DNA of 33,014 nucleotides, taken from an uncultured bacterium (GTDB lineage Bacteria > Cyanobacteriota > Vampirovibrionia > Gastranaerophilales > Gastranaerophilaceae). The stretch lies in contig CABQIM010000008.1 of assembly GCA_902464375.1 (NCBI GenBank), forward strand, positions 1 through 33,014, given 5' to 3'. The notes below the pieces were generated by a model. The model saw nothing but the letters and a program-made list of their open reading frames with translations. It did not search any database and was not told the DNA's origin. Shown in pieces: positions 8,783 to 16,597 of the stretch. Each line of letters starts with the position of its first letter. The stretch's first letter is position 1. Made by a program: the position numbers and the translations under genes.

Positions 8783-10201
8783 ATGCAAAATTCAAATGGT
8801 AGTGGTTCAAAAGGTCGTGTCTTCTTTATTTATCCACCGTCACCGGTTTTAAATAGAGAAGACAGATGTCAACAACCGACTAAGGATTTATTGGTTATTC
8901 CGCCACTTCCCCCTACTGATTTAATGTATTTGGCAGCTATTGCCGAGCAATGTGGCTTTGAGGCAAAAATAAAAGATTACAGCCAGGGCGGAGATTTCAT
9001 TGCAGACTTAAAAGAATTTGAACCGCATTATTTGGTCGCAAACATTGCAACTCCGACATTTTCATCTGATATGGACTGGATAAAGCAAGCCAAAGAAACA
9101 AATCCTTCACTTTGCACTATCGTAAAGGGAGCGCCTTTTTTAACTTATAACCAGAATGCCGTTTATGAAAACACATATTTAGATTATGTAATTGTAGGTG
9201 AAGCTGAATTCACGCTACGAGATATTCTGAACGGAGTTCCTGATAACGAGATTTTAGGCATCTGTTACAGAGAAAACTTTCAGGCTGAAAAAACAGAAAA
9301 GCGTCCGTTTATTGAGAATTTGGACAGCATACCGTTCCCAGCCAGACATTTAGTTGATAATAATATTTATAGAAGACCCGACAATGGCAAAGTTCAAGCC
9401 GTAATAAAAGTTGCACGTGGCTGTCCGTTCCATTGTTTTTTCTGCTTGGCAACACCGGTATCCGGAGCAAAAGTTCGAGTTCGCTCTGCGGAAAATATTA
9501 TTGCAGAAATTAAAGAATGTGTAGAAAAGTACAATATAACAAACTTTGTGTTCTGGTCAGATATTTTTAATTTCAATAGAGAGTGGACGCTCAATTTATG
9601 CAACAAAATTATTGAAAGTGGGCTAAAAATAACTTGGTCATCTAACACGCGTGCAGATACAATGGATGATGAGATGGCTGCTCTTATGTACAAATCAGGT
9701 TGTAGGCTCGTAAGCATAGGAGTTGAGAGCGGTTCGCAAATGATACTAGATAATATCGGCAAAAAAATTAAACTAGATGATATTCGAAAAACTGTTAAAA
9801 TTTTAAAGAAAAACAAAATTAAGATTTATAACTATTTTGTAATTGGTTTACCTTGGGAAACTGAGGAAACGGTAAAAGAAACAGTAAAATTCGCGATAGA
9901 ACTGGATAGCAATTTTATAAGTTTTTATACAGCAACTCCGCTTCCCGGAACAAGATATTTTGCTTACGCATTGGCAAATAAATTAGTAGAAGGCAATTTG
10001 GATTTCACAAGTGCTTACTATGAGCCAGTAGTCCGTTCGCAAGCTTTGAGCAAAGAACGCATTTTTGAATTACACAAAAAAGCCGTTAAGCAATTCTACT
10101 TGCGCCCAAAATTTATCTTAAAAACACTGCTATCTCTTCGTAGCTTTGAAGAATTAAAAAACTACTTTACAGCAGGAATGAATTTAATCAGGCATAAATA
10201 A
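8783..10201 (+). CDS. B12-binding-domain radical SAM protein
   Basis: 472 aa. Residues about 10-155 form a Rossmann-like cobalamin-binding domain of the kind fused to radical-SAM enzymes (VFFIYPPSP at the start, LMYLAAIAEQCGFE, DYVIVGEAEFTLRDI). The canonical 4Fe-4S/SAM motif C-x3-C-x2-C is at C214, C218 and C221 (ARGCPFHCFFC), followed by the radical-SAM barrel with VSIGVESGSQ. Family members (BchE, HpnR, hopanoid and methyltransferase types) do methylations, cyclisations or rearrangements on varied substrates; nothing here fixes which. AGAGG precedes the ATG. Its stop at 10199-10201 almost touches the convergent mtaB stop. Confidence 0.85.
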   Translation: MQNSNGSGSKGRVFFIYPPSPVLNREDRCQQPTKDLLVIPPLPPTDLMYLAAIAEQCGFEAKIKDYSQGGDFIADLKEFEPHYLVANIATPTFSSDMDWIKQAKETNPSLCTIVKGAPFLTYNQNAVYENTYLDYVIVGEAEFTLRDILNGVPDNEILGICYRENFQAEKTEKRPFIENLDSIPFPARHLVDNNIYRRPDNGKVQAVIKVARGCPFHCFFCLATPVSGAKVRVRSAENIIAEIKECVEKYNITNFVFWSDIFNFNREWTLNLCNKIIESGLKITWSSNTRADTMDDEMAALMYKSGCRLVSIGVESGSQMILDNIGKKIKLDDIRKTVKILKKNKIKIYNYFVIGLPWETEETVKETVKFAIELDSNFISFYTATPLPGTRYFAYALANKLVEGNLDFTSAYYEPVVRSQALSKERIFELHKKAVKQFYLRPKFILKTLLSLRSFEELKNYFTAGMNLIRHK

Positions 10202-10202
10202 T

Positions 10203-11474
10203 TTATTCAACAACTTCGCCAAGAAGTCGATTGCCATCAAGTCCTGTTATTTTAACCTTTTTCAGGGTATTAAATTCACCATTTGGCATAATAACATTCA
10301 AATAATTGGCAGTAATACCTTTAAACAAGCCCGTTTTCTTATCCGGATGTTTTTCTATAAGAACTTCTACAACATCACCAATATTTGACTTTTGAAATGC
10401 GGTAAATTTTTTTGCCGAAATTTGTTTAATAACCGATGCGCGTTCTTCCTTAATCTTCTCATCCAAATGACCGGAAAGTTTTTCTGCAATTGTACCTTTT
10501 CTGATTGAATAAGGGAATGTGTGAATTTGGCTCAACTTTGATTTTTTCAAATTTTCTACAGTCGTTGAAAATTCTTCTTCTGTTTCACCGACAAAACCGG
10601 CTATAATATCACTGCCCAAAAACGGTTTGTTGAAACGTGATACAATATCTTCTATTTGATCAAGATAATATTCAACAGTATAGTGTCGATTCATTCGTTT
10701 CAAAGTCGCATTGCAAGCTGATTGCAAAGACAAATGGAAATGCGGACAGAATTTTTCACTCTGCTGCAAAAAGTTCAAGAGTTCCGGAGTAATTTCGTGC
10801 GGATTCAATGACCCCAAACGATAGCGCTGAATTTTTGTTTTGTTTTCAATTTCCATCAACAAATCCAATAATTCTTTTTTATGTTCCTTACCCCACAATC
10901 CAATATGAATACCTGTCAAGATAACTTCCTTATATCCTAATTTTGAATATCGGTTAATTTCTTTGATTATAAAATCAGAGTCAGCGCTTCTTGATTTTCC
11001 ACGTCCATAAGGAATTATGCAGTATGAGCAGCGGTTGTCACACCCGTCTTGTATTTTTAGGCTAATTCGGGTTTTTGAAGTATCATCAAGAACAACTTCA
11101 CAAAACTCGTTTTCTGACATCAAATCTTTTACAGCAAACTTTTCCTCATTTAATAATAACTTTGCGATATTAAACTTATCTTCATTACCGTAAACATAAT
11201 CAATATATGACTCTTGGAGAAGTTTTTCTTTTTCTATTTGTGCGATACACCCAGTCAGAATAGTTTTTAAACCAATTCCATGTGCATGACGCAAAAGATA
11301 CATTGCTTCGTTATCGCTGGTTTGAGTAACCGAGCAAGAATTTAGGATATAAAAATTCGCATCTTTTTGATTTTTAACTTCAATAAATCCAGCATCACAA
11401 AGTTTTTGAGCAACAATTTGTCCCTCAAATTGATTTGATTTGCATCCCATGGATTTTAGATAAAACTTTTTCAT
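10203..11474 (-). CDS. mtaB: tRNA (N6-threonylcarbamoyladenosine-37) methylthiotransferase MtaB
   Basis: MtaB converts t6A37 to ms2t6A37 in ANN-decoding tRNAs using two 4Fe-4S clusters and SAM. The 423-aa protein has the family's three parts: N-terminal UPF0004 domain with cluster cysteines C11, C47 and C76; radical-SAM core with C145, C149 and C152 (DGCDNRCSYC); and a C-terminal TRAM-like region (from about 355). It differs from the MiaB at 22829-24157 in the MtaB-type IIPYGRGKSRS after the radical-SAM motif, where MiaB has IVPYTRGRERS. Length is normal. The SD is weak; an extended -10-like TGCTAAAAT lies at 11481-11489 directly before the ATG, so the transcript could be nearly leaderless. 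Confidence 0.88.
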   Translation of the reverse strand: MKKFYLKSMGCKSNQFEGQIVAQKLCDAGFIEVKNQKDANFYILNSCSVTQTSDNEAMYLLRHAHGIGLKTILTGCIAQIEKEKLLQESYIDYVYGNEDKFNIAKLLLNEEKFAVKDLMSENEFCEVVLDDTSKTRISLKIQDGCDNRCSYCIIPYGRGKSRSADSDFIIKEINRYSKLGYKEVILTGIHIGLWGKEHKKELLDLLMEIENKTKIQRYRLGSLNPHEITPELLNFLQQSEKFCPHFHLSLQSACNATLKRMNRHYTVEYYLDQIEDIVSRFNKPFLGSDIIAGFVGETEEEFSTTVENLKKSKLSQIHTFPYSIRKGTIAEKLSGHLDEKIKEERASVIKQISAKKFTAFQKSNIGDVVEVLIEKHPDKKTGLFKGITANYLNVIMPNGEFNTLKKVKITGLDGNRLLGEVVE

Positions 11475-11511
11475 AACTCGATTTTAGCATAAAAATGATA
11501 TTTCTACCGAG

Positions 11512-11543
11512 GAGCCGACAATTGTATCTACTTATGTAGCACC
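11512..11543 (+). repeat. Fragment of the 106-bp repeat family
   Basis: AGCCGACAATTGTATCTAC followed by TTATGTAGCACC matches the segment AGCCGACAGTTGTGTCTAC plus GTGCGTAGCAC in the array at 32579-32890, in the same orientation. It contains the same CTAC-NNNN-GTAG hairpin. Confidence 0.6.
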
Positions 11544-11551
11544 AAAGGCAA

Positions 11552-11578
11552 ACCCTCGAAGCGCAACACTTCGAGGGT
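11552..11578 (-). terminator. Strong hairpin downstream of flagellin
   Basis: Perfect 10-bp arms ACCCTCGAAG / CTTCGAGGGT with a 7-nt loop. On the minus strand it lies about 80 nt past the flagellin stop. The T-run after it is broken (TTTGCCTTTGG), so it may be a terminator or a 3'-stabilising hairpin. Confidence 0.5.
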
Positions 11579-11660
11579 CATTGAAAGGACCTTTATTATC
11601 TCTATTATTTTCTCATTACGTGATTATTTATTATTCAGGTAAAATCCGGCAAATATTCTA

Positions 11661-12686
11661 CTAAATCAAGTTCAATGCGATTGAAGGCTGTTGGTTAGCC
11701 GTTGACAGCAATGACGCAGTAGCTTGTTGCAGAATCTGATACTTGATATAATTTGAAGATTCTGTAGCTGCATCAGCATCCTTGATTGTAGAAACAGCTT
11801 CTGTCAAGTTTTCTCTTTGAACATCTGTAGAATCAATTGCAGAATCCAATCTGTTCATGTATGCACCAATTTTAGTACATCTTAGAGAAATGTTGTCAAT
11901 AGCATCATCAATTTGGTCAATAAATGCTCTAGCTGTCGAATCATTTGTATAAATAGAATTACAAATAGCAGTCAAAGTAACATTATCAATATTACCACCA
12001 GCTTTTGCGGAACCATCCTTAATCAGCTGATAAGTTAATTCGTTAGAATACCACTTGCCATCTGGTGCTTCATATGTGTGAGTATCATTTTTTTTGTTTT
12101 CTACAGTAAAATCCATGCTACTAATAGGTGATTTTGTTGAAAAACCAAATATCATTGATGATTTTGCACTAGCAAATAAGAACGCATCCATCTTGATTAC
12201 ACATCTTCTATCAGAATACAAACCAACTTGCAAGTTAATATCTGTTTCTCTTGAACCATCTAACAAGTGTGTATCATTAAAGTCTGTAATTTCACAAAGA
12301 CGATTGATTTCATCCATTCTCTGTGTAACTTCCAATGCAATAGCGTTCAAGGAAGCAGATCCGTATGTACCGTTCGCCGCTTGCATCGTCAAATCTCTAA
12401 TTCTTTGTAAGTAGTCATTGATGATATCCAACACACCTTCTTGAGTTGTTAACATATCCAAACCCATTTGAGCGTTAGTTTCAATAATATCGTAACCGCT
12501 TACTTTAGCTTCCATGCCGGTATACACTGCGTAACCAGCTGCGTCATCCTTAGCAGAGTTTATCTTGAAGCCAGTAGATAATTTCTCCATTGCTGAGTTC
12601 ATGCCCTTTGTCGCACTCTTTAAGTACTTTTGACATGTTAGGGATGACAAATTCGTGTTAATTGTTAATGTTGAAGTTGATCCCAT
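11661..12686 (-). CDS. fliC/hag-like: Flagellin
   Basis: This is the structural subunit of the flagellar filament, exported by the flagellar type III system. The 341-aa protein shows both conserved ends: N-terminal D0/D1 helices (INTNLSSLTCQKYLKSA, then LSTGFKINSAKDDAAGYAV and the arginine-bearing QRIRDLTMQAANGTYG) and a C-terminal D1/D0 (RENLTEAVSTIKDADAA, ending QATASLLSTANQQPSIALNLI). The variable centre (about residues 150-250) is short, so the filament surface domain is small. Cysteines are present, including C18 in the D0 helix, which is uncommon in flagellins. AAAGGA precedes the ATG, and a good sigma-28 promoter lies 46 nt upstream at 12732-12758. It is divergent from the rubrerythrin gene. 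Confidence 0.93.
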   Translation of the reverse strand: MGSTSTLTINTNLSSLTCQKYLKSATKGMNSAMEKLSTGFKINSAKDDAAGYAVYTGMEAKVSGYDIIETNAQMGLDMLTTQEGVLDIINDYLQRIRDLTMQAANGTYGSASLNAIALEVTQRMDEINRLCEITDFNDTHLLDGSRETDINLQVGLYSDRRCVIKMDAFLFASAKSSMIFGFSTKSPISSMDFTVENKKNDTHTYEAPDGKWYSNELTYQLIKDGSAKAGGNIDNVTLTAICNSIYTNDSTARAFIDQIDDAIDNISLRCTKIGAYMNRLDSAIDSTDVQRENLTEAVSTIKDADAATESSNYIKYQILQQATASLLSTANQQPSIALNLI

Positions 12687-12731
12687 AATAAATTTCCTTT
12701 CAATAAATTTATATTTTGCCTTTCCCTATAT

Positions 12732-12758
12732 ATTACGGCACATTTTTTTTAAACTTTA
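12732..12758 (-). promoter_or_regulatory. Sigma-28 (FliA) promoter of flagellin
   Basis: On the minus strand TAAA (12755-12758), exactly 15 nt, GCCGTAAT (12732-12739). The bacterial sigma-28 consensus is TAAA-N15-GCCGATAA, so the -35, the spacer and the GCCG core fit. Transcription should start about 35-40 nt before the flagellin ATG. The sigma-28 gene itself is in the window (16598-17416). Confidence 0.85.
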
Positions 12759-12910
12759 CAACTTTAGTTAGAGAATACTCCATATAGATGAGAAGTGAAT
12801 AAAATTAGGCATTGTAGAAGGTGTTTTTTATAATATTTTTCTTATTTTACAAATTTCTATAACTAAAGTTAGAGAAAATCATGTTAAACATGCTAAGAAT
12901 ACAATCTCTC

Positions 12911-12939
12911 TTGATGGGGAATTAACATGTTTTTATAAG
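12911..12939 (+). promoter_or_regulatory. Probable sigma-70 promoter for rubrerythrin
   Basis: TTGATG at 12911-12916, 17-nt spacer, TATAAG at 12934-12939. This predicts a leader of about 50 nt before the ATG at 12998. Confidence 0.5.
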
Positions 12940-12997
12940 GATTTATCATGCAGAGAGTGAAAATTAATTGCCACATTTTATTCCAAGGGAGGACAAA

Positions 12998-13567
12998 ATG
13001 AAATTTGAAAATTCAGAAACATTAAAATGCTTAATAAACGCTTTTGCCGGCGAATCACAAGCTAGAAACAGATACACTTTTTTTGCTAAAGTCGCAAAAC
13101 AGGAAGGTTATGAAAAAATTAGCGCAGTTTTTCTTGATACAGCTTCTAACGAAGAAGAGCATGCTAAGTTGTTCTACAAACAAATTCCAAACAATCACCA
13201 CACAGTAGATGCGTCATACCCGTTTTTCTATGGTGATACTTACAAAAATCTTATCTCCGCTGCATCCGGCGAAAGAGAAGAGTGGGAAATTATTTACAAA
13301 AACTCGGCGCAAATCGCCAAAGAAGAGGGTTATGATGAAATCGAAAGATTATTTACCAACATTGTCGAAATAGAAAAACACCATTCTCATAGATTTGAAC
13401 TCCTTGCAGAAGAAATGAAAGGAGAAAGCGTATTCAAGAAACCTGAAATCACCCAATGGGTTTGCAGAAAATGTGGACACATACATATTGGGAAAGAAGC
13501 TCCTTGTAAGTGCCCTGTTTGCGATCATCCACAAGGATATTTTGAATTGTTTGTTGAAAAGTTCTAA
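12998..13567 (+). CDS. rbr: Rubrerythrin
   Basis: This is a non-haem di-iron peroxidase that reduces hydrogen peroxide in anaerobes, with electrons passed from a rubredoxin-type iron centre. Residues 1-145 are the four-helix ferritin-like domain with iron ligands in AGESQARNRY (E19), EEEHAK (E54, H55), EREEWE and EIEKHH. The C-terminus (156-175) has CRKC and CPVC, the Fe(Cys)4 site, with an extra cysteine at 170. I chose the ATG at 12998 because AGGGAGG lies just before it; an in-frame TTG at 12968 has no such site. The resulting 189 aa is the usual length. A bidirectional terminator follows. Confidence 0.93.
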   Translation: MKFENSETLKCLINAFAGESQARNRYTFFAKVAKQEGYEKISAVFLDTASNEEEHAKLFYKQIPNNHHTVDASYPFFYGDTYKNLISAASGEREEWEIIYKNSAQIAKEEGYDEIERLFTNIVEIEKHHSHRFELLAEEMKGESVFKKPEITQWVCRKCGHIHIGKEAPCKCPVCDHPQGYFELFVEKF

Positions 13568-13594
13568 AAAAATCGGCTTATAAAGCCGATTTTT
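13568..13594. terminator. Bidirectional terminator between rubrerythrin and fic
   Basis: AAAATCGGCTT-ATA-AAGCCGATTTT, with A-run before and T-run after, so it works on both strands between the two convergent genes. Confidence 0.85.
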
Positions 13595-14205
13595 CATTTA
13601 TCCAAATCTTCGGTTTTAAAATACGTATACCCTTCATAATGATAGCTTGCATCAATTCCCTTCATATACATTTCTCTATTATTAATATCACCAGTCAGAG
13701 CTTGTTTTAATATATGTTTTATTTCAATATCTTTAATCGGTGAACGCTCCATAGCAAGCAAATAATCTTCTTTATCTACCTTACTCCAATCAACAACACA
13801 GCCGAGCTCTTTCTTCAAAATTAAATCTAGCCAAATTCTGGTACTTCTGCCGTTTCCTTCTCTAAATGGATGCGCAACATTCATTTCTACATACTTTTCA
13901 ATTATTTCATCAAAATTACTTTGTGGCATTTTATCAATATTTTCTAAAGCTGCATTCAAATACATTACAGGAGCAAAACGAAAATTGCCCTTTGCAATAT
14001 TTACATCACGAATTTGTCCTGCAAAATCATAAATTTCTTCAAATAAAAATTCATGAATTTTAGCTAATGCAGAGAACTTTCCGGCTTCTAAACAATCTAA
14101 ATACCCATTTGTAAAGAGTTGCAAAGCCTTCTTTTTACTTATCCGCTCTTCTTCTCTTGCTAACTCTGAAGAAGTTGTAATTCCCAATTTGTTTTCTAGT
14201 ACCAT
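13594..14205 (-). CDS. fic: Fic-family protein (AMP-transferase fold)
   Basis: Fic proteins transfer AMP (or other nucleotide parts) from NTP to hydroxyl side chains of target proteins. The 203-aa protein carries an intact active site HPFREGNGR at residues 112-120 (His112 catalytic, Asn118 and Arg120 phosphate binding), preceded by the beta-flap region around 65-85. The length fits the short single-domain type. An N-terminal charged helix (residues 13-27) could be the place of self-inhibition, but I do not see the standard inhibitory motif [S/T]xxxE[G/N] in it or at the C-terminus. No small antitoxin gene is next to it. It starts 8 nt after the isocitrate dehydrogenase gene with AAGGAA upstream, so it is probably co-transcribed with that gene. 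Confidence 0.9.
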   Translation of the reverse strand: MVLENKLGITTSSELAREEERISKKKALQLFTNGYLDCLEAGKFSALAKIHEFLFEEIYDFAGQIRDVNIAKGNFRFAPVMYLNAALENIDKMPQSNFDEIIEKYVEMNVAHPFREGNGRSTRIWLDLILKKELGCVVDWSKVDKEDYLLAMERSPIKDIEIKHILKQALTGDINNREMYMKGIDASYHYEGYTYFKTEDLDK

Positions 14206-14213
14206 AATATTCC

Positions 14214-15221
14214 TTATTTTTCCAACACAGCCAATCTATTAATTATAGCTTGAGTAAATTCTGTTGTTGTAGCGCTTCCGCCTATATCCGCAGTTTTGAT
14301 TCCGGCATTTAGAATTTCAAATAAAGCTAGCTTTATATTTGTAGCTGCCTCGTTTTCTCCAATATAATTAAGCATTTCAATTGCAGACATTAGCATGGCT
14401 GTAGGATTAGCCTTATTCTGACCTGCAATATCCGGAGCAGAACCGTGGACAGGTTCAAATACAGCATAATCCAATCCAATATTAGCACCTTGTGCAATTC
14501 CCAATCCACCTATTAAACCTGCACAAAGGTCTGAAACAATATCACCGTATAAATTTGGCAAAAGTAATACGTCAAACTGATTTGGATTTTGAACAAGCTG
14601 CATGCAGCAATTATCAACTAGAACTTCTCTAAAAGCAATTGTCGGATAATCTTTTGCGATTTTGCGTGCAGAATCTAAAAACAAACCGTCAGATAACTTA
14701 CAGATATTGGCTTTGGTTACAACGCAAACTTCTTTTCTATTATTTTTTACTGCATAATCAAATGCAAACTTGGCAATCCTTTCAGAAGCTTTTCTTGTAA
14801 TTATTTTGATACTTTCAGCTGTATCCTCATCCACTTGGCGTTCAATACCCGCATACAAATCCTCAGTATTTTCTCTAACTACAACAATATCAACTTTGTC
14901 GTATCTAGTTTTGATTGATGGTAAGTTATAACAAGGACGCAAATTTGCGTACAAATCAAGTTCTTTTCTCAACTGAACATTAACAGAACGAAATCCTTTA
15001 CCAATCGGAGTCGTTACCGGCGATTTTAGAGCGATTCCGGTTCGTTTTACAGAATCTAAAACTCGTTTAGGAAGAGGTGTTCCCTCTTCTTCGATTACGT
15101 CAGCACCGGCAGTTTGAACATCCCAATCAATCGCAATGCCGGCTGCATTTATAATTTTTACAACCGAATCCGTAATTTCCGGTCCAATTCCATCACCTTT
15201 TATTAATGTTACTTGTTTCAT
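14214..15221 (-). CDS. NAD-type isocitrate dehydrogenase (isocitrate/isopropylmalate family)
   Basis: This enzyme oxidatively decarboxylates isocitrate to 2-oxoglutarate. The 335-aa protein is of the short beta-decarboxylating dehydrogenase type. Seen: GDGIGPE near the N-terminus, the substrate loop SVNVQLR (79-85), RENTEDLYAGIE (116-127), the metal-binding NLYGDIVSD (223-231), and the cofactor loop HGSAPDIAGQNKANP (259-273). The RENTEDLYAGIE motif favours isocitrate (or homoisocitrate) over isopropylmalate, and the loop lacks the Lys/Tyr pair of NADP enzymes, so NAD is likely. It sits between the TSCPD gene upstream and fic downstream on the same strand. Start supported by GGAATGGA before the ATG. 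Confidence 0.85.
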   Translation of the reverse strand: MKQVTLIKGDGIGPEITDSVVKIINAAGIAIDWDVQTAGADVIEEEGTPLPKRVLDSVKRTGIALKSPVTTPIGKGFRSVNVQLRKELDLYANLRPCYNLPSIKTRYDKVDIVVVRENTEDLYAGIERQVDEDTAESIKIITRKASERIAKFAFDYAVKNNRKEVCVVTKANICKLSDGLFLDSARKIAKDYPTIAFREVLVDNCCMQLVQNPNQFDVLLLPNLYGDIVSDLCAGLIGGLGIAQGANIGLDYAVFEPVHGSAPDIAGQNKANPTAMLMSAIEMLNYIGENEAATNIKLALFEILNAGIKTADIGGSATTTEFTQAIINRLAVLEK

Positions 15222-15260
15222 ATTTCCATTCCTATCTAATTTTTACTTGAAATGCGTAGG

Positions 15261-15288
15261 GGTGGGAAATGCGTGAGCGGTTCCCACC
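15261..15288. repeat. Hairpin between the TSCPD and isocitrate dehydrogenase genes
   Basis: GGTGGGAA and TTCCCACC, 12-nt loop, no T-run on either side. It may be an mRNA processing or stability hairpin or a repeat remnant. Confidence 0.45.
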
Positions 15289-15299
15289 GCAAACAACAA

Positions 15300-15605
15300 T
15301 TAAACCTTGATTTCGTTCTTAGCTTTCAAATAAGCTTCTATACCTTTTGTAAGTTGATCCGGACAACTGGTTGGACGGCTTCCACAGTGCAAACCGCTTA
15401 ATTTTGGAACAATATCATTAATATTCATTCCTTTTATCAAAATGCCAATGCCGCTAAGATTACCATTACAACCACCGACAAATTCAACATCCTGAATAAT
15501 ATCATCTTTAATTCTCATCTGCATCATTTTGCAGCAAACACCTTTTGGCTGATATTGAACAATATCAACACCATTCACATTATTAATTTTGATTTCTTCG
15601 CTCAT
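15300..15605 (-). CDS. TSCPD-domain small protein
   Basis: A 101-aa protein matching the small TSCPD family (TIGR03905 type), a stand-alone relative of the C-terminal zinc-like domain of class II ribonucleotide reductases. Its defining cysteines are visible: GVCCKMM (C24, C25), GGCNGNLSGI (C46), and GLHCGSRPTSCPDQL (C74, C81). The function of stand-alone members is not established; metal binding is likely. A strong promoter lies upstream at 15643-15671 and AGGAG precedes the ATG. It heads the minus-strand group with isocitrate dehydrogenase and fic and is divergent from the 240-aa unknown gene. Confidence 0.85.
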   Translation of the reverse strand: MSEEIKINNVNGVDIVQYQPKGVCCKMMQMRIKDDIIQDVEFVGGCNGNLSGIGILIKGMNINDIVPKLSGLHCGSRPTSCPDQLTKGIEAYLKAKNEIKV

Positions 15606-15642
15606 ATTATACTCCTATTTAACAGATGTAGTTCTAACACCA

Positions 15643-15671
15643 ATTATATCATTTTGTTTCGGCATAATCAA
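15643..15671 (-). promoter_or_regulatory. Sigma-70-type promoter for the TSCPD gene
   Basis: On the minus strand TTGATT (15666-15671), 17-nt spacer, TATAAT (15643-15648). It predicts a start near 15636, about 30 nt before the ATG. Confidence 0.75.
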
Positions 15672-15713
15672 TTATTAGGCTGATTATAATAACTTTATGC
15701 TATCATTAGTATT

Positions 15714-16436
15714 ATGGCGAATAATATGAAAATAGGTTTTTGGGGATATCCGAATCCCGGAATTATAAATAAAACAAAATTGGATTATCCAGAAGCTGAG
15801 TGGATAGATTTGGATATCGATTTTGAGTATCCAAAAACAAATATTCTGCCGGAATCTTATTGCAAAATTATTCGTAATATCATTGATAATTCAATCTATA
15901 TAAAGCCGGAACTTATTCTTGCTCCGATTGGCAAGGATAAATGCGATAGCGGTTGGTTTGCATCTAAAATTCTGGCTGATATGGGATTTAATGTTATTCA
16001 AACTATTTTTGAAGATTTAACACACAAAAGAGAACTTAAAATTTCTACAAGCAATTTACCTTTGTACGACAAAATCACAATGATTACCGGAGATATTATA
16101 ACTCCTACTAATCATGAAGACTTGGTGCAAATTCCAGCTGAATTTGGTTTTTGGGGAGTGCCACCAAATGATTTAGAAATACTAAAACTTTTCCCTGACA
16201 CAACACATGTTTACGGATGGACAAGATGTGTTGAAGCCGGTACCCCTGCTGATTTAGATTTAGAAATGTATGTTGAAGAAAATGTTCCAACGGTATTTTA
16301 TGCTCAAGCATTTTGTGCGAAATCGCAATTAGCAAAGTATTTGGCAGACAAATACAATGGGCTCTATATTGATATTGATGACTATGCTTCTAACTCTATA
16401 AAAGCAAAAGTCGAAGCATTCTTAAGACTGAGTTAA
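15714..16436 (+). CDS. Conserved-looking protein of unknown function, internal half repeat
   Basis: I do not recognise this 240-aa protein. It is soluble, with no signal peptide or membrane segment. The N-terminus has KIGFWGYPNPG (6-16), and a second related segment, EFGFWGVPPND (143-153), starts the back half. Each is followed by a phrase ending in a hydrophobic strand (EWIDLDI; THVYGWTR), so the protein may be two copies of one alpha/beta fold. Cysteines lie at 50, 77, 172 and 201. Neither the ATG at 15714 nor the one at 15726 has a Shine-Dalgarno site. A perfect TATAAT at 15685-15690 would give a very short leader. It is divergent from the TSCPD gene and 160 nt before the sigma-28 gene. 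Confidence 0.75.
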   Translation: MANNMKIGFWGYPNPGIINKTKLDYPEAEWIDLDIDFEYPKTNILPESYCKIIRNIIDNSIYIKPELILAPIGKDKCDSGWFASKILADMGFNVIQTIFEDLTHKRELKISTSNLPLYDKITMITGDIITPTNHEDLVQIPAEFGFWGVPPNDLEILKLFPDTTHVYGWTRCVEAGTPADLDLEMYVEENVPTVFYAQAFCAKSQLAKYLADKYNGLYIDIDDYASNSIKAKVEAFLRLS

Positions 16437-16597
16437 TTAAATTATTGAAACCCTTCCCTAATCATGGCGGTTGAGCGCCTTATTTGTTTACCATCTTTTC
16501 CAACTTTCCACAGTTCAGAAACATATCCTCTATATAAATGATAGCTTTTTCTTAATAAAACGTTACAATAATAAGAGACATGTTTTAGGGCAGAGGG

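Larger units (their letters stand above)
12687..12997. other. Divergent control region between flagellin and rubrerythrin
   Basis: No gene is seen. The region holds the flagellin sigma-28 promoter (minus), a sigma-70-type promoter for rubrerythrin (plus), two related dyads AACTTTAGTTAGAG (12760-12773) and TAACTAAAGTTAGAG (12860-12874), and the palindrome CATGTTAAACATG near 12882-12894. Confidence 0.55.
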
